64,000 bases of DNA from Mycolicibacterium vulneris (lineage in GTDB: Bacteria > Actinomycetota > Actinomycetes > Mycobacteriales > Mycobacteriaceae): NCBI RefSeq assembly GCF_002104765.1, contig NZ_NCXM01000017.1, positions 1 through 64,000 on the forward strand, read 5' to 3'. Shown one piece after another: positions 8,800-16,804 of this stretch. Below the pieces are notes generated by a model, which worked only from the letters and a program-made list of their open reading frames with translations, had not been told where the DNA came from and ran no database searches. The position numbers were made by a program, and so were the translations under genes. Within the stretch, counting starts at the first letter, position 1. Each line of letters starts with the position of its first letter.

Positions 8800-10242
8800 G
8801 TGCCAGACGCCGCCCAGGATGCAGACCTGCTGACCGCCGCCGCGGTCGCCCTGAATCGGCATGCGCCCATGCTCGCCGAGCTCGGCGCCGCGTTCGACGC
8901 CGCGGGCCACGAGCTCTACCTCGTCGGCGGTTCGGTGCGGGATGCGTTGTTGGGCAGGTTGAGTCCCGACCTGGATTTCACCACCGACGCACGCCCGGAG
9001 GAGGTGCAACAAATCCTGCGGCGGTGGGCCGACAACCTGTGGGACACCGGGATCGAGTTCGGCACCGTCGGCGTCGGCAAGGGTGAGCATCGTCTCGAGA
9101 TCACCACCTTTCGTGCCGACACCTACGACCAAGTGTCCCGGAATCCCGAGGTGCGCTTCGGTGATCGCCTCGAAGACGATCTGGTGCGCCGCGACTTCAC
9201 GGTCAACGCGATGGCCGTGCGCATCACGCCGGCGGGGCCAGGCGACTTCCTTGATCCGCTAGGCGGTTTGGCGGCGCTGCGCGCCCGGGTCCTCGACACC
9301 CCCGCCGCGCCGGAGGTGTCCTTCGGCGACGACCCGTTGCGGATGCTGCGCGCGGCGCGGTTCGCGGCCCAGCTCGGCTTCGATGTGGCGCCGCGGGTGC
9401 GCGAGGCGATCGACCGGATGGCCCCGCAGTTGTCGCGGATCAGCGCCGAGCGGGTGGCCACCGAGCTGGACAAACTGGTGCTCGGCGACGACCCGACGGC
9501 GGGCATCGATCTGCTGGTGCAGACCGGCATGGGCGAGGTGGTGCTACCCGAGGTCGGCGGCATGCAGATGGCGATCGACGAACACCACCAACACAAGGAC
9601 GTCTACCAGCACTCGCTGACCGTGCTGCGCCAGGCGATCGCCCTGGAGGACGACGGCCCGGACCTGGTGCTGCGATGGGCCGCGCTGCTGCACGACATCG
9701 GCAAGCCCGCGACGCGGCGCCACGAAGCCAACGGCGGTGTGAGCTTTCACCACCACGAGGTCGTCGGCGCCAAGATGGTCCGAAAGCGGTTGCGGGCGTT
9801 GAAATATTCCAAGCAAATGGTCGAGGACATCTCGCAGCTGGTGTACCTGCATCTGCGGTTTCACGGCTACGGCGACGGCAAGTGGACCGACTCCGCGGTC
9901 CGGCGCTACGTCACCGACGCCGGGCCGCTGCTGCCACGGCTGCACAAGCTGGTCCGGGCCGACTGCACGACCCGCAACAAGCGCCGCGCCGCGCGGTTGC
10001 AGGCCAGCTATGACCGGCTCGAGGCGCGGATCGCCGAGCTGGCCGCCCAGGAAGATCTAGCGCGGGTGCGTCCCGATTTGGACGGCAACCAGATCATGGA
10101 GCTGCTCGGCATCCCGGCCGGCCCGCAAGTCGGCGAGGCATGGCGGTTTTTGAAAGAGCTTCGGTTGGAGCGCGGCCCGCTGGACAATGACGAAGCGACC
10201 GCGGAGTTGTTGGCGTGGTGGCAGTCTCGGGGGAACGACTAG
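8800..10242 (+). CDS. pcnA: CCA tRNA nucleotidyltransferase / poly(A) polymerase family protein PcnA
   Basis: A 480-aa class II nucleotidyltransferase. The head has the GG motif (GGSVRD, residues 43-48) and the metal-binding DLD (57-59). The neck and body include RRDFTVNAMA, DPLGG and RAARFAAQLGF. A C-terminal HD domain carries LLHDIGKPATRR with His298-Asp299. The enzyme adds or repairs the 3' CCA of tRNAs in the cytosol; the HD domain suggests phosphatase/phosphodiesterase activity as in enterobacterial CCA enzymes. It is transcribed divergently from mutT4, the conserved mycobacterial arrangement. GTG start supported by the leaderless -10 box. Confidence 0.94.
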   Translation: MPDAAQDADLLTAAAVALNRHAPMLAELGAAFDAAGHELYLVGGSVRDALLGRLSPDLDFTTDARPEEVQQILRRWADNLWDTGIEFGTVGVGKGEHRLEITTFRADTYDQVSRNPEVRFGDRLEDDLVRRDFTVNAMAVRITPAGPGDFLDPLGGLAALRARVLDTPAAPEVSFGDDPLRMLRAARFAAQLGFDVAPRVREAIDRMAPQLSRISAERVATELDKLVLGDDPTAGIDLLVQTGMGEVVLPEVGGMQMAIDEHHQHKDVYQHSLTVLRQAIALEDDGPDLVLRWAALLHDIGKPATRRHEANGGVSFHHHEVVGAKMVRKRLRALKYSKQMVEDISQLVYLHLRFHGYGDGKWTDSAVRRYVTDAGPLLPRLHKLVRADCTTRNKRRAARLQASYDRLEARIAELAAQEDLARVRPDLDGNQIMELLGIPAGPQVGEAWRFLKELRLERGPLDNDEATAELLAWWQSRGND

Positions 10243-10266
10243 CGCCGGCCACGCGTCCGAATACGC

Positions 10267-10776
10267 ATGGACTACTGCTTGGCTGGCGATAACGGCGCGG
10301 CCGCCTTTTGGCACGGACAACCCGACCTCGACCTCGATAGCGACGGTCGCTTCGAATCGATCGGGCTCGATTTCGACCACGACGGCCTGCGCGACGACGC
10401 ACTCGCGGATCTCGACGGCGACGGCCTCGTCGACCACGCCGTGCTGGACCTCGACAATGACGGCACCCCCGAGGCGTACTTCACCGACGACGGATCCGGG
10501 ACGTGGGCGGTGGCTATGGACCGGGCTGGTCAACTCCGCTGGTTCGGCCTCGACGGTGTCGAGCACACCGGCGGTCCGATGGTCGACTTCGACGGCCACG
10601 GGAGCGCCGACGCCCGCGTGGTCGACACCGATGGCAATGGGCTGGCCGACCGAGTGCTGCGCTCTGACGAAACCGGCGTGACCGGTTACGTCGACACCGA
10701 CGGCGACGGCAAATGGAACGTCCGGTTGACCGACACCGACGGCGATGGTCTCGCCGACGGCGCGAGCACCTTGTAG
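10267..10776 (+). CDS. Aspartate-rich repeat protein (DUF6802-like)
   Basis: A 169-aa acidic protein made almost wholly of short Asp-rich repeats: DLDLDSDGRFE, DFDHDGLRDD, DLDGDGLVDH, DLDNDGTPE, DTDGNGLADR, DTDGDGKWN and DTDGDGLADG. The DxDxDGxxD pattern is that of thrombospondin-type-3/EF-hand-like calcium-binding loops. No signal peptide or membrane segment is visible. Its length and place just after pcnA match Rv3906c, which in M. tuberculosis sits next to the esxF-esxE-cpnT toxin genes. No function is known; calcium-dependent folding outside the cell would be an inference. Start ATG at 10267 has no clear ribosome site. Confidence 0.82.
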   Translation: MDYCLAGDNGAAAFWHGQPDLDLDSDGRFESIGLDFDHDGLRDDALADLDGDGLVDHAVLDLDNDGTPEAYFTDDGSGTWAVAMDRAGQLRWFGLDGVEHTGGPMVDFDGHGSADARVVDTDGNGLADRVLRSDETGVTGYVDTDGDGKWNVRLTDTDGDGLADGASTL

Positions 10777-10785
10777 CGGCGGGCG

Positions 10786-12753
10786 TTGCGACTCCGCTAC
10801 CTCAGCATCCCGTTCCTCGTCGCCGAGGCCGGGGGTGATCCGTGGTCAATCGATACCAGTCTGCAGGCCGGTCGTCCGGCGCAGATTTCCGCTCTGGCCA
10901 AGGCTTTTCGTGACGCCGGGGCCAGCACTGCCGAGGCGGTTATCGCGTTCGACGCGGCCCGTCGCCGGTTCGAAGCGGCCTGGAATCACGGCAACGGCGA
11001 GCATCCGATCAACGACGCCGACGAGGTGCAGCGTGTGACGAGGTCGCTGGGTCTGCAGGCCGCGCAATTGCCGGCGATCGCCATCGATTTGGAGAACATC
11101 GCCGCCGATTTGGCCGGGGCTCAACGAAGCTCCGGGTGGTACCTGGCGGCGCTGGAGTACGACCTCGAGGACATCGACGACGAGATTTGTGAGGCCCGCG
11201 CCGACGACGATGGTTGTGGTGCCGACGGTCTGCGCGGGGACGCCGTTGCCGAAGTGAGAGCAATCGTCCTGGCGCTCCGCCAGATTCGAGATCGGTATTC
11301 GGTCGGGCTCGCGGCTGCGTCAGGCGCTCTGCGTGCTGATGGGGCTGACCCCGCGGAGATTCAAGGCGCCGACGAGTTGTCGATGCCGCCACCGGACAGC
11401 GATCCTGGACAAGTAGCACACTGGTGGGATTCGTTGAGCGCCAATCAAAAGCAGCTGCTGATCGGTCAACACCCGTACCAGCTGGGCAACCTCAACGGCA
11501 TACCGGCCGACGTGCGGGACTCCGTCAACCAGGCGGCGATGAAAGATGACCTGCGCAGGATCGAAGATGTTGCCCGTCAGCACGGGATGGCTACCTCAGC
11601 GCTGCGGGACAGCGCGCTCAACAACCGGGATGCCGATGTGTTTACCCACCCCGGTGATTACGGGCTGTGCGCAACCGACATCACCCGATACCAGAACGCC
11701 GTGAAAACCAACGACTTCCTCGAGCGCGACGAAGAGCATGATGGGGTGCCAACCATGCTGTGGGCGTACGACCCGCTGGCGTTCAACGGCAAGGGCAGGG
11801 CGGCCGTCGCGATCGGCAACCCGGACAAAGCCCGCAACACGGCGGTCATCGTTCCGGGCACCAACAGCAGCGTGCAGGGAGGGTGGATGTCCGACGGGAC
11901 GGACGACGCAATCAACCTCTACCAGCAGGCCGCGAGAGCTGACCCGCAGCATCCCACCGCGGTGTTGGCCTGGATGGGTTATGACGCACCCGAATTCGAG
12001 ACACAATGGCAGCAGGCCGTCACCGACCCGTCGAACCTGGAACAGGTCGGCACCCCATGGCGGGCTCGGCAGGCGGGGGCGCTGCTGGCCGCCGACGTCA
12101 ACGGCCTTGCCGCCACGCATGATCCTTCGACCCCCAGGCATGTGACAGTTCTCGGGCACTCCTACGGTTCCACAACCGTGGCCGATGCATTCGCCAGCGG
12201 CGGTATGCGCGCCAACGACGCCGTGCTAACCGGTTGCCCGGGAACCGATTTAGCGCGCAGCGCTGCGGCCTTCCATCTTGACGGCGGCAGGCTGTACGTG
12301 GGTGCCGCATCGACCGATGCGATCAGCTGGATCGGCGAGTCGGGCGCCGGCCTGCCCAACCGGCTGAACGCGACGCTGGACCAACCGCTGGGTCCGCTGG
12401 CCGGGCTCGGCGCGGATCCAGCCCATACGGGTTTCGGCGCGGTGCGGTTTCATGCCGAAGTCGCCGGCTCACACAGCGTCATGCCGTGGTTCACCGACCA
12501 CTCGCACTACTACGACGTGGGCAGCGAGGCGCTGCACAACATAACCGGGGTCGTCACCGGGCATGGCGATCGTCTGGCCGGCGAGGGCATGCTGGCGCCC
12601 GACCGCGCCGCGGCGCGAATCGCCATTCCGCTCCAGGTGCACACTCCCTTGGGGACGGTGTCCTTGCCGCACGTAGGCATCCAGATGCCTGTCGCCGTCG
12701 ATCCGGAATGGGACCGCCCGGCGCGGACCGTCACCAACGATCATGGGTTCTAG
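10786..12753 (+). CDS. DUF1023 alpha/beta hydrolase with N-terminal helical domain
   Basis: A 655-aa protein. The N-terminal 190 residues are predicted helical, like a WXG100/PPE-type helical pair (AKAFRDAGASTAEAVIAFDAARRRFEAAW). The C-terminal part is a DUF1023 alpha/beta hydrolase with oxyanion-side motif VPGTNSSVQGGW, nucleophile motif GHSYGS (Ser459) and a probable catalytic His near residue 571-575 (DHSHYYD). Such proteins are common beside type VII secretion genes and may be exported esterases. The TTG start at 10786, 9 nt after the previous stop, is the only early start in this frame and is uncertain; the gene may be coupled to the Asp-rich gene. It occupies the place of cpnT/esxEF relative to pcnA. 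Confidence 0.8.
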   Translation: MRLRYLSIPFLVAEAGGDPWSIDTSLQAGRPAQISALAKAFRDAGASTAEAVIAFDAARRRFEAAWNHGNGEHPINDADEVQRVTRSLGLQAAQLPAIAIDLENIAADLAGAQRSSGWYLAALEYDLEDIDDEICEARADDDGCGADGLRGDAVAEVRAIVLALRQIRDRYSVGLAAASGALRADGADPAEIQGADELSMPPPDSDPGQVAHWWDSLSANQKQLLIGQHPYQLGNLNGIPADVRDSVNQAAMKDDLRRIEDVARQHGMATSALRDSALNNRDADVFTHPGDYGLCATDITRYQNAVKTNDFLERDEEHDGVPTMLWAYDPLAFNGKGRAAVAIGNPDKARNTAVIVPGTNSSVQGGWMSDGTDDAINLYQQAARADPQHPTAVLAWMGYDAPEFETQWQQAVTDPSNLEQVGTPWRARQAGALLAADVNGLAATHDPSTPRHVTVLGHSYGSTTVADAFASGGMRANDAVLTGCPGTDLARSAAAFHLDGGRLYVGAASTDAISWIGESGAGLPNRLNATLDQPLGPLAGLGADPAHTGFGAVRFHAEVAGSHSVMPWFTDHSHYYDVGSEALHNITGVVTGHGDRLAGEGMLAPDRAAARIAIPLQVHTPLGTVSLPHVGIQMPVAVDPEWDRPARTVTNDHGF

Positions 12754-12783
12754 GCGCGGGTCAGCCGGGTCGGCAGTGGTGAA

Positions 12784-12812
12784 TTGACCACTTGTGTATC
12801 GGCATTTAGCCT
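12784..12812 (+). promoter_or_regulatory. Promoter for the DUF2563 gene
   Basis: TTGACC (12784-12789), a 17-nt spacer and TAGCCT (12807-12812) form a good SigA-type promoter directed at the DUF2563-type gene at 12873. Confidence 0.55.
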
Positions 12813-12872
12813 GATCAAAGGGACTATGCGGCGATGAAGAACCCTATCGCTTGAGACTCGGAGGAAGTGTTG

Positions 12873-13202
12873 GTGTTCGTCGATACGGAGCTTTTGCATT
12901 CCGGGGGAAACCAGTCACACCGCGCGGGTGGTCACGCCCAGGACGGGGCGGACCAGCTGGCGGGCGGGACCGTGGCGTCGGGGATGTTCGGTGACTTCGC
13001 CGCGGCCAACGCCTTTCACAGCGCGGTTTCGGCCGCACACGGCCAGCACGTGAAAACCCTTCAGAGGCACAGCGAGACGCTTACCGAGGTGGGCACGAAA
13101 GCGCACAGCGCGGCCAACGGGTTCACCAACATGGATAAGAACAACGCCACCGAAATGCAGTCGCTGCGACCGACTTCCGGTCCTTCAACGCAGAACGTCT
13201 AA
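12873..13202 (+). CDS. DUF2563 family small protein
   Basis: A 109-aa protein beginning VFVDTELLHSGGNQSHRAG, the conserved opening of mycobacterial DUF2563 proteins, then a helical body (FGDFAAANAFHSAVSAAHGQHV ... LQRHSETLTEVG). These proteins resemble ESX-type helical-hairpin substrates in size and are found beside type VII secretion genes, but no secretion motif is certain here. The GTG at 12873 is preferred over GTG 12867 because GGAGGA (12860-12865) then lies 7 nt upstream. The next, frameshifted gene starts 3 nt after the stop. Confidence 0.8.
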   Translation: MFVDTELLHSGGNQSHRAGGHAQDGADQLAGGTVASGMFGDFAAANAFHSAVSAAHGQHVKTLQRHSETLTEVGTKAHSAANGFTNMDKNNATEMQSLRPTSGPSTQNV

Positions 13203-13205
13203 GAA

Positions 13206-13766
13206 ATGCCGGTTTCCGAGGACCCGCCTTCGCATCCGGGTGCGGGGCCGCATGTTGGTCCGCCGGTAGGACGGTGGGCACCGGGCTATCCCGCGCCGCA
13301 GGCGCCACGCTCTCGGATGTGGCAGGCGATCGCACTGGGTGCCATGGTTCTGGCTTTGGTCGCGACGGTGGTTGCCGTGGTTGCCCTGGTTGCGGCGACG
13401 TCGCGCTCGCCGGGTTCGAGTGCGGCGCCTACCACGGCCGCGCCTACCTACTCCGCCGCCGAAGTGTCTGCGGCGCAGCAGAAGCTGTGTGCCGCGTACA
13501 AGCTCGCGGCGCAAGCTGTGCAGATCGATACGAACGGCGACAATCCCGCGTTTGAGGCATCGCTACTGTGAACGCGGCGCTAATGCTTGAACAGGCAGTG
13601 AGTACTTCTCCCGGGCTCTCGTCTGGCGATCGAGCTGCTGCGCTCGCTTTAGCTGGCGCGTATAAGAACCTTGCCGCCGTCGCTAGCTTGAACGACCTCT
13701 CAATTTGGCGGCCGTCGCCCGATGATGGACGCCGCCGCTATTAACAAGCTCTGCGGAACTAGTTGA
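13206..13766 (+). pseudogene. Small proline-rich membrane protein, two frameshifts
   Basis: The first 121 codons are intact: a Pro/Gly-rich N-terminus, one membrane span (MWQAIALGAMVLALVATVVAVVALV), then TYSAAEVSAAQQKLCAAYKLAAQAVQIDTNG. The frame then stops at 13571. In another frame the family continues (IATVNAALMLEQAV ... GDRAAALALAGAYKNLAAVASL), and after a second shift near 13720 in a third frame (MMDAAAINKLCGTS, stop 13764-13766). Together the parts match the intact paralogues at 13878 and 16256 end to end. Either the gene is dead or the sequence has two errors. It follows the DUF2563 gene by 3 nt. Confidence 0.75.
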
Positions 13767-13877
13767 CCTAGTCCGGCCGAACCGCGGTGATTGATCGTTG
13801 GTCGCTTAGCTGTTCAACTATTGGAGCGAATTGTTCGAGAGACGGTCTCGGACGCGCTTGCATTATGAGGAGGACGC

Positions 13878-14447
13878 ATGGTGGGGGATCTGCCTCCAGC
13901 TCCGGGGGAGGGGCCGACCACCGGCCCGCCGTCAAGCTCGATGCATTGGGCACCAGCTTTTCCCACGCAGCCACCGCCGCGTCCAAAGGCATGGCCGGCG
14001 GTGGTTTTGGCGGCGATTGCCGTCGCGCTCGGCATCGCAGCGCTTGTTGTCGCCTTGACCCGGCCTACGAGCAGTCAGTCGACGGCGTCCTCAACCACAT
14101 CGACAACCCCCTCGTACACCGCGGACCAAACCGCAGCCGCACGCAAACAGCTTTGCGATGCATACAAGCTAGCCGCACATGCAGTGCAGATCGACACAAA
14201 CGGAGCGAGCCCGGAGCGGGCGAACATTGCCACTGTGAACGGTGCAGTAATGCTCGAACAAGCTGTTAATTCAGCGCCTGCGATCGCGCCGAGTGATCGC
14301 GCCGCGGCCCTAACGCTTGCCGAGGCCTATAGCAACGCGGTCGCGGTGTCTAGTACCGCTGGGGGCGACGATCCGGCATGGCGAGCGGCAATCAATGACG
14401 TCATCGCCAAAGACGCTCCACTGAGGCAGTTGTGCGGTGGGGGATGA
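13878..14447 (+). CDS. Small proline-rich single-span membrane protein (paralogue 2)
   Basis: A 189-aa protein. A Pro-rich cytosolic N-terminus (GEGPTTGPPSSS, PTQPPPRPK) is followed by a membrane span (about residues 38-62, VVLAAIAVALGIAALVVAL), a Ser/Thr-rich linker and a helical outer domain of about 110 residues. That domain has two conserved cysteines (KQLCDAYKLA and RQLCGGG at the C-terminus). The start ATG is preceded by GAGGAGGA. Function unknown. Two relatives (the frameshifted one at 13206 and one at 16256) show family conservation, and the place just before the ESX-2-associated genes suggests a role with that secretion apparatus (inference). Confidence 0.72.
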   Translation: MVGDLPPAPGEGPTTGPPSSSMHWAPAFPTQPPPRPKAWPAVVLAAIAVALGIAALVVALTRPTSSQSTASSTTSTTPSYTADQTAAARKQLCDAYKLAAHAVQIDTNGASPERANIATVNGAVMLEQAVNSAPAIAPSDRAAALTLAEAYSNAVAVSSTAGGDDPAWRAAINDVIAKDAPLRQLCGGG

Positions 14448-14673
14448 CCGGCGCGCGGCACATCGCAACGCGCGCTGATCACCTGGAACAAAGGTCAGTA
14501 CCAGATCGCCCGACACCAGGATCGAGTGCGGTGCCTCACAAGGACGATAGTTTTCGTACAGAGAATACGGCGCATTGAGATTCGTCAGCATTGCGTTCGT
14601 ACCCAGCGGATGGCTGCCAGGTGGATTCTAGGTTGGTTAGCTGGAGGTCAAGTCCAGGGACGTGGTGTATGAC

Positions 14674-15998
14674 GTCGGCGTGTGATTCTTCGACTTTGGT
14701 GATTCAGGCGGTCAATGCCGCTGGGGTGGCCTCCTGTTCTGGGGTGGTGTTGGTGGTGAGGCGGGATTTACCGAGGACGTCGAGGCCAAGTTAGCGGCGT
14801 GATTCGGCCCATTCGTCGTGTAGTTCGGCGAGCACGGCGCCGACGAGGCGGATCAGGGCGTCGCGATCGGGGAAGATCCCGACGACGTCGGTGCGGCGTC
14901 GGATTTCTTTGTTGAGCCGTTCTTGGGGGTTGTTGGACCAGATCTGGCGCGAGATTTGTTTGGGGAACGCGGTGAATGCCAGCAGATCCGGGCGGGCGTT
15001 CTCCAGATGATCAGGCGACCTTGGGTAGCTTGTCGGCAAGCGCATCGACAATCCGATCATGTTGGGCGGCAACGGAATCTGCGTCAGGCTGGCCGTAGAC
15101 CGAATGCAGCAGGGTGCGTACCCACGGCCAGGATGACTTCGGGTCACGGCCATCAGGTTGGTCGTCTAATGCGTTCTGCACCGCTGCCAGGACGCCCCGG
15201 GCAGAGTCGCCCCGATGGCTGCCAGCAGCCCTGCGTGGCATCGCTGGTGACCAGCGCAACCCCCGACAGCCCTCGGGCGGCCAGCGACCGCAAAAACGTC
15301 AACCAACCGGCGCCGTCCTCTGCGGTGGTGACATCGATGCCCAGGATTTCGCGGTAGCCCTCGGCGTTGACTCCGACCGCGATCAGGGCGTGCACGTTGA
15401 CCACCCGGCCGGCCTCGCGGACCTTGAGGACCAGGGCATCGGCGGCCATGAACGTATACGGGCCGGCATCGAGCGGCCGGGTCCGGAATGCCTCGACCGC
15501 GGTGTCGAGTTCCTTGGCCATCACCGACACCCGCGACTTCGACAACGACGTGATGCCCAGCGTCTCGACGAGCTTGTCCATCCGCCGTGTCGACACCCCG
15601 AGCAGATAGCAGGTGGCCACCACCGTAGTCAGTGCCCGCTCGGCTCGTTTGCGGCGTTCCAGCAGCCAGTCCGGAAAATACGAGGCGTGCCGCACCTTGG
15701 GGATAGCAAGTTCCAATGAACCTGCGCGAGTGTCGAATTGGTGATGGCGATAGCCATTGCGTTGGTTAGTGCGTTCGGCGCTGCGTTGGCCAAAATGCCG
15801 CGCCGCCTTGCGCGTCGGCCTCCGCACCCATCAGCGTGTGGATAAACGTCGCCAGCAGTTCGCGCAAGACATCGGGGTGGGTGGCAGTGAGTCGTTCAGT
15901 CAACAGCTGCGGCAAGTCGATATCGTGGGCAGTGGTCATCGCGTTGATTCCTTAACTCGAGCGACTTTGGACGGTCCCTCGAAGAATCACGCGATGAC
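14674..15998 (-). mobile_element. Degenerate IS256-family insertion sequence
   Basis: A decayed transposase gene is bounded by imperfect terminal inverted repeats. The left repeat is 14674-14693 and the right 15979-15998; 17 of 20 positions match and a 12-bp core (GTGATTCTTCGA) is perfect. The element lies between two paralogous small membrane protein genes and separates the second from the rest of the ESX-2-associated block. No clear target duplication was found by eye. Confidence 0.7.
14704..15939 (-). pseudogene. IS256-family (mutator-type) transposase, multiply disrupted
   Basis: The gene starts with ATG at 15937-15939 (MTTAHDIDLPQLLTERLTA). It breaks near 15800-15820, continues as RSAERTNQRNGYRHHQFDTR through FMAADALVLKVREAG, breaks again near 15240 and 15150, resumes with KSSWPWVRTLLHSVYG, stops at LPKVA, and resumes with DLLAFTAFPKQ ... 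SNNPQERLNKEIRRRTDVVG. A nonsense codon (TAA at 14791-14793) then precedes the normal C-terminus (LGLDVLGKSRLTT) ending at 14704. At least four frameshifts or stops make it non-functional. SNNPQERLNKEIRRRTDVVGIFP is typical of mycobacterial IS256 transposases. Confidence 0.85.
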
Positions 15999-16255
15999 CT
16001 TCATTCATTCGGCTACGACACGCCGGGCATCTTGATCAGACCCGACTCGTACACCACTCCGCTGGACGCAACCGGCGGCTGATCTCTGCGGCGTCTGTCG
16101 TCGGTTGACGCATCGAGCGACTTTCAGATGAGGAAGAATCGCGGCGCGCGGTGAATTGCCTGCCGTCCGGTTGGCTGCTCCACTGTTGGAGAAGGCAAAG
16201 GCGCCATGACAACTTGCAAGCTGCCGCAGGAGCTTCCGGACCAAAAGGAGGACGT

Positions 16256-16804
16256 ATGATGGGAGACCTGCCCTTGGGCCATGGTGAAGGGCCGTCAAGC
16301 CCGCCGCCCGCTGGAGGTTGGCCGCCACCGCATTTCTCGCAACCAGTATCTCGCCCACGCCCATGGTTAGCGATGGCACTAGCCCTAACGGCGGCAATAG
16401 CCGTCGCAGCCATGGTGTTAGCACTGACCCGGCCCACGGCTTCGAAATCAGTCGCTACCACAACTACGCCGACTTATAGTGCGGCGGAGACTGGCGCAGC
16501 ACAGAAAATACTTTGCGACACGTACAAGCTGGTAGCGCGAGCGGTGGAAGTGGACACCAGCGGTAACGATAAGGCACTGGCCCGTATCGCGGATACGAAC
16601 GGTGCCGTGATGCTCAATATGGCGTCGACGGCTCCTACTCTTGATACCAACCATCGAGAGGCTGCCCGCGCCTTGGCAATTGCCTACGGGACAGTTACTG
16701 CCATGGGCAATAGCGCGGTCGCCACCGACGCAGATTATCGAGCTGCTCTCGATGACGTTATCGCCAAGGACGCTGCAATGAAAAAGGTATGCGGTGGCGG
16801 TTGA
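16256..16804 (+). CDS. Small proline-rich single-span membrane protein (paralogue 3)
   Basis: A 182-aa protein with the same build as the gene at 13878: start MMGDLPLGHGEGPSSPPP, one membrane span (about residues 38-62, LAMALALTAAIAVAAMVLAL), Thr-rich linker, outer helical domain with ILCDTYKLVARAVEVDTSG and a C-terminal KKVCGGG. The ATG at 16256 has AAGGAGG 5-6 nt upstream; a longer frame to 16151 is unlikely because the extension lacks family similarity. The 3' end overlaps the next gene by 11 nt, so it is translated together with the EspK-like gene. Function unknown; likely a partner of the ESX-2-associated proteins. Confidence 0.78.
   Translation: MMGDLPLGHGEGPSSPPPAGGWPPPHFSQPVSRPRPWLAMALALTAAIAVAAMVLALTRPTASKSVATTTTPTYSAAETGAAQKILCDTYKLVARAVEVDTSGNDKALARIADTNGAVMLNMASTAPTLDTNHREAARALAIAYGTVTAMGNSAVATDADYRAALDDVIAKDAAMKKVCGGG

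Noticed and set aside
12834..12854. Six-codon mini-ORF ahead of the DUF2563 gene
   Set aside because: Too short to judge; no ribosome site.
14310..14591. Minus-strand frame starting MLTNLNAPYSLYENYRPCEA near the IS edge
   Set aside because: The N-terminal third looks protein-like and could be a remnant, but it runs antisense into the paralogue at 13878 and has no ribosome site; not enough to call a gene.
15999..16255. Possible gene tail LIRPDSYTTPLDATGG (plus strand) beside the IS
   Set aside because: A short open stretch without start or recognised family; perhaps a remnant but unsupported.
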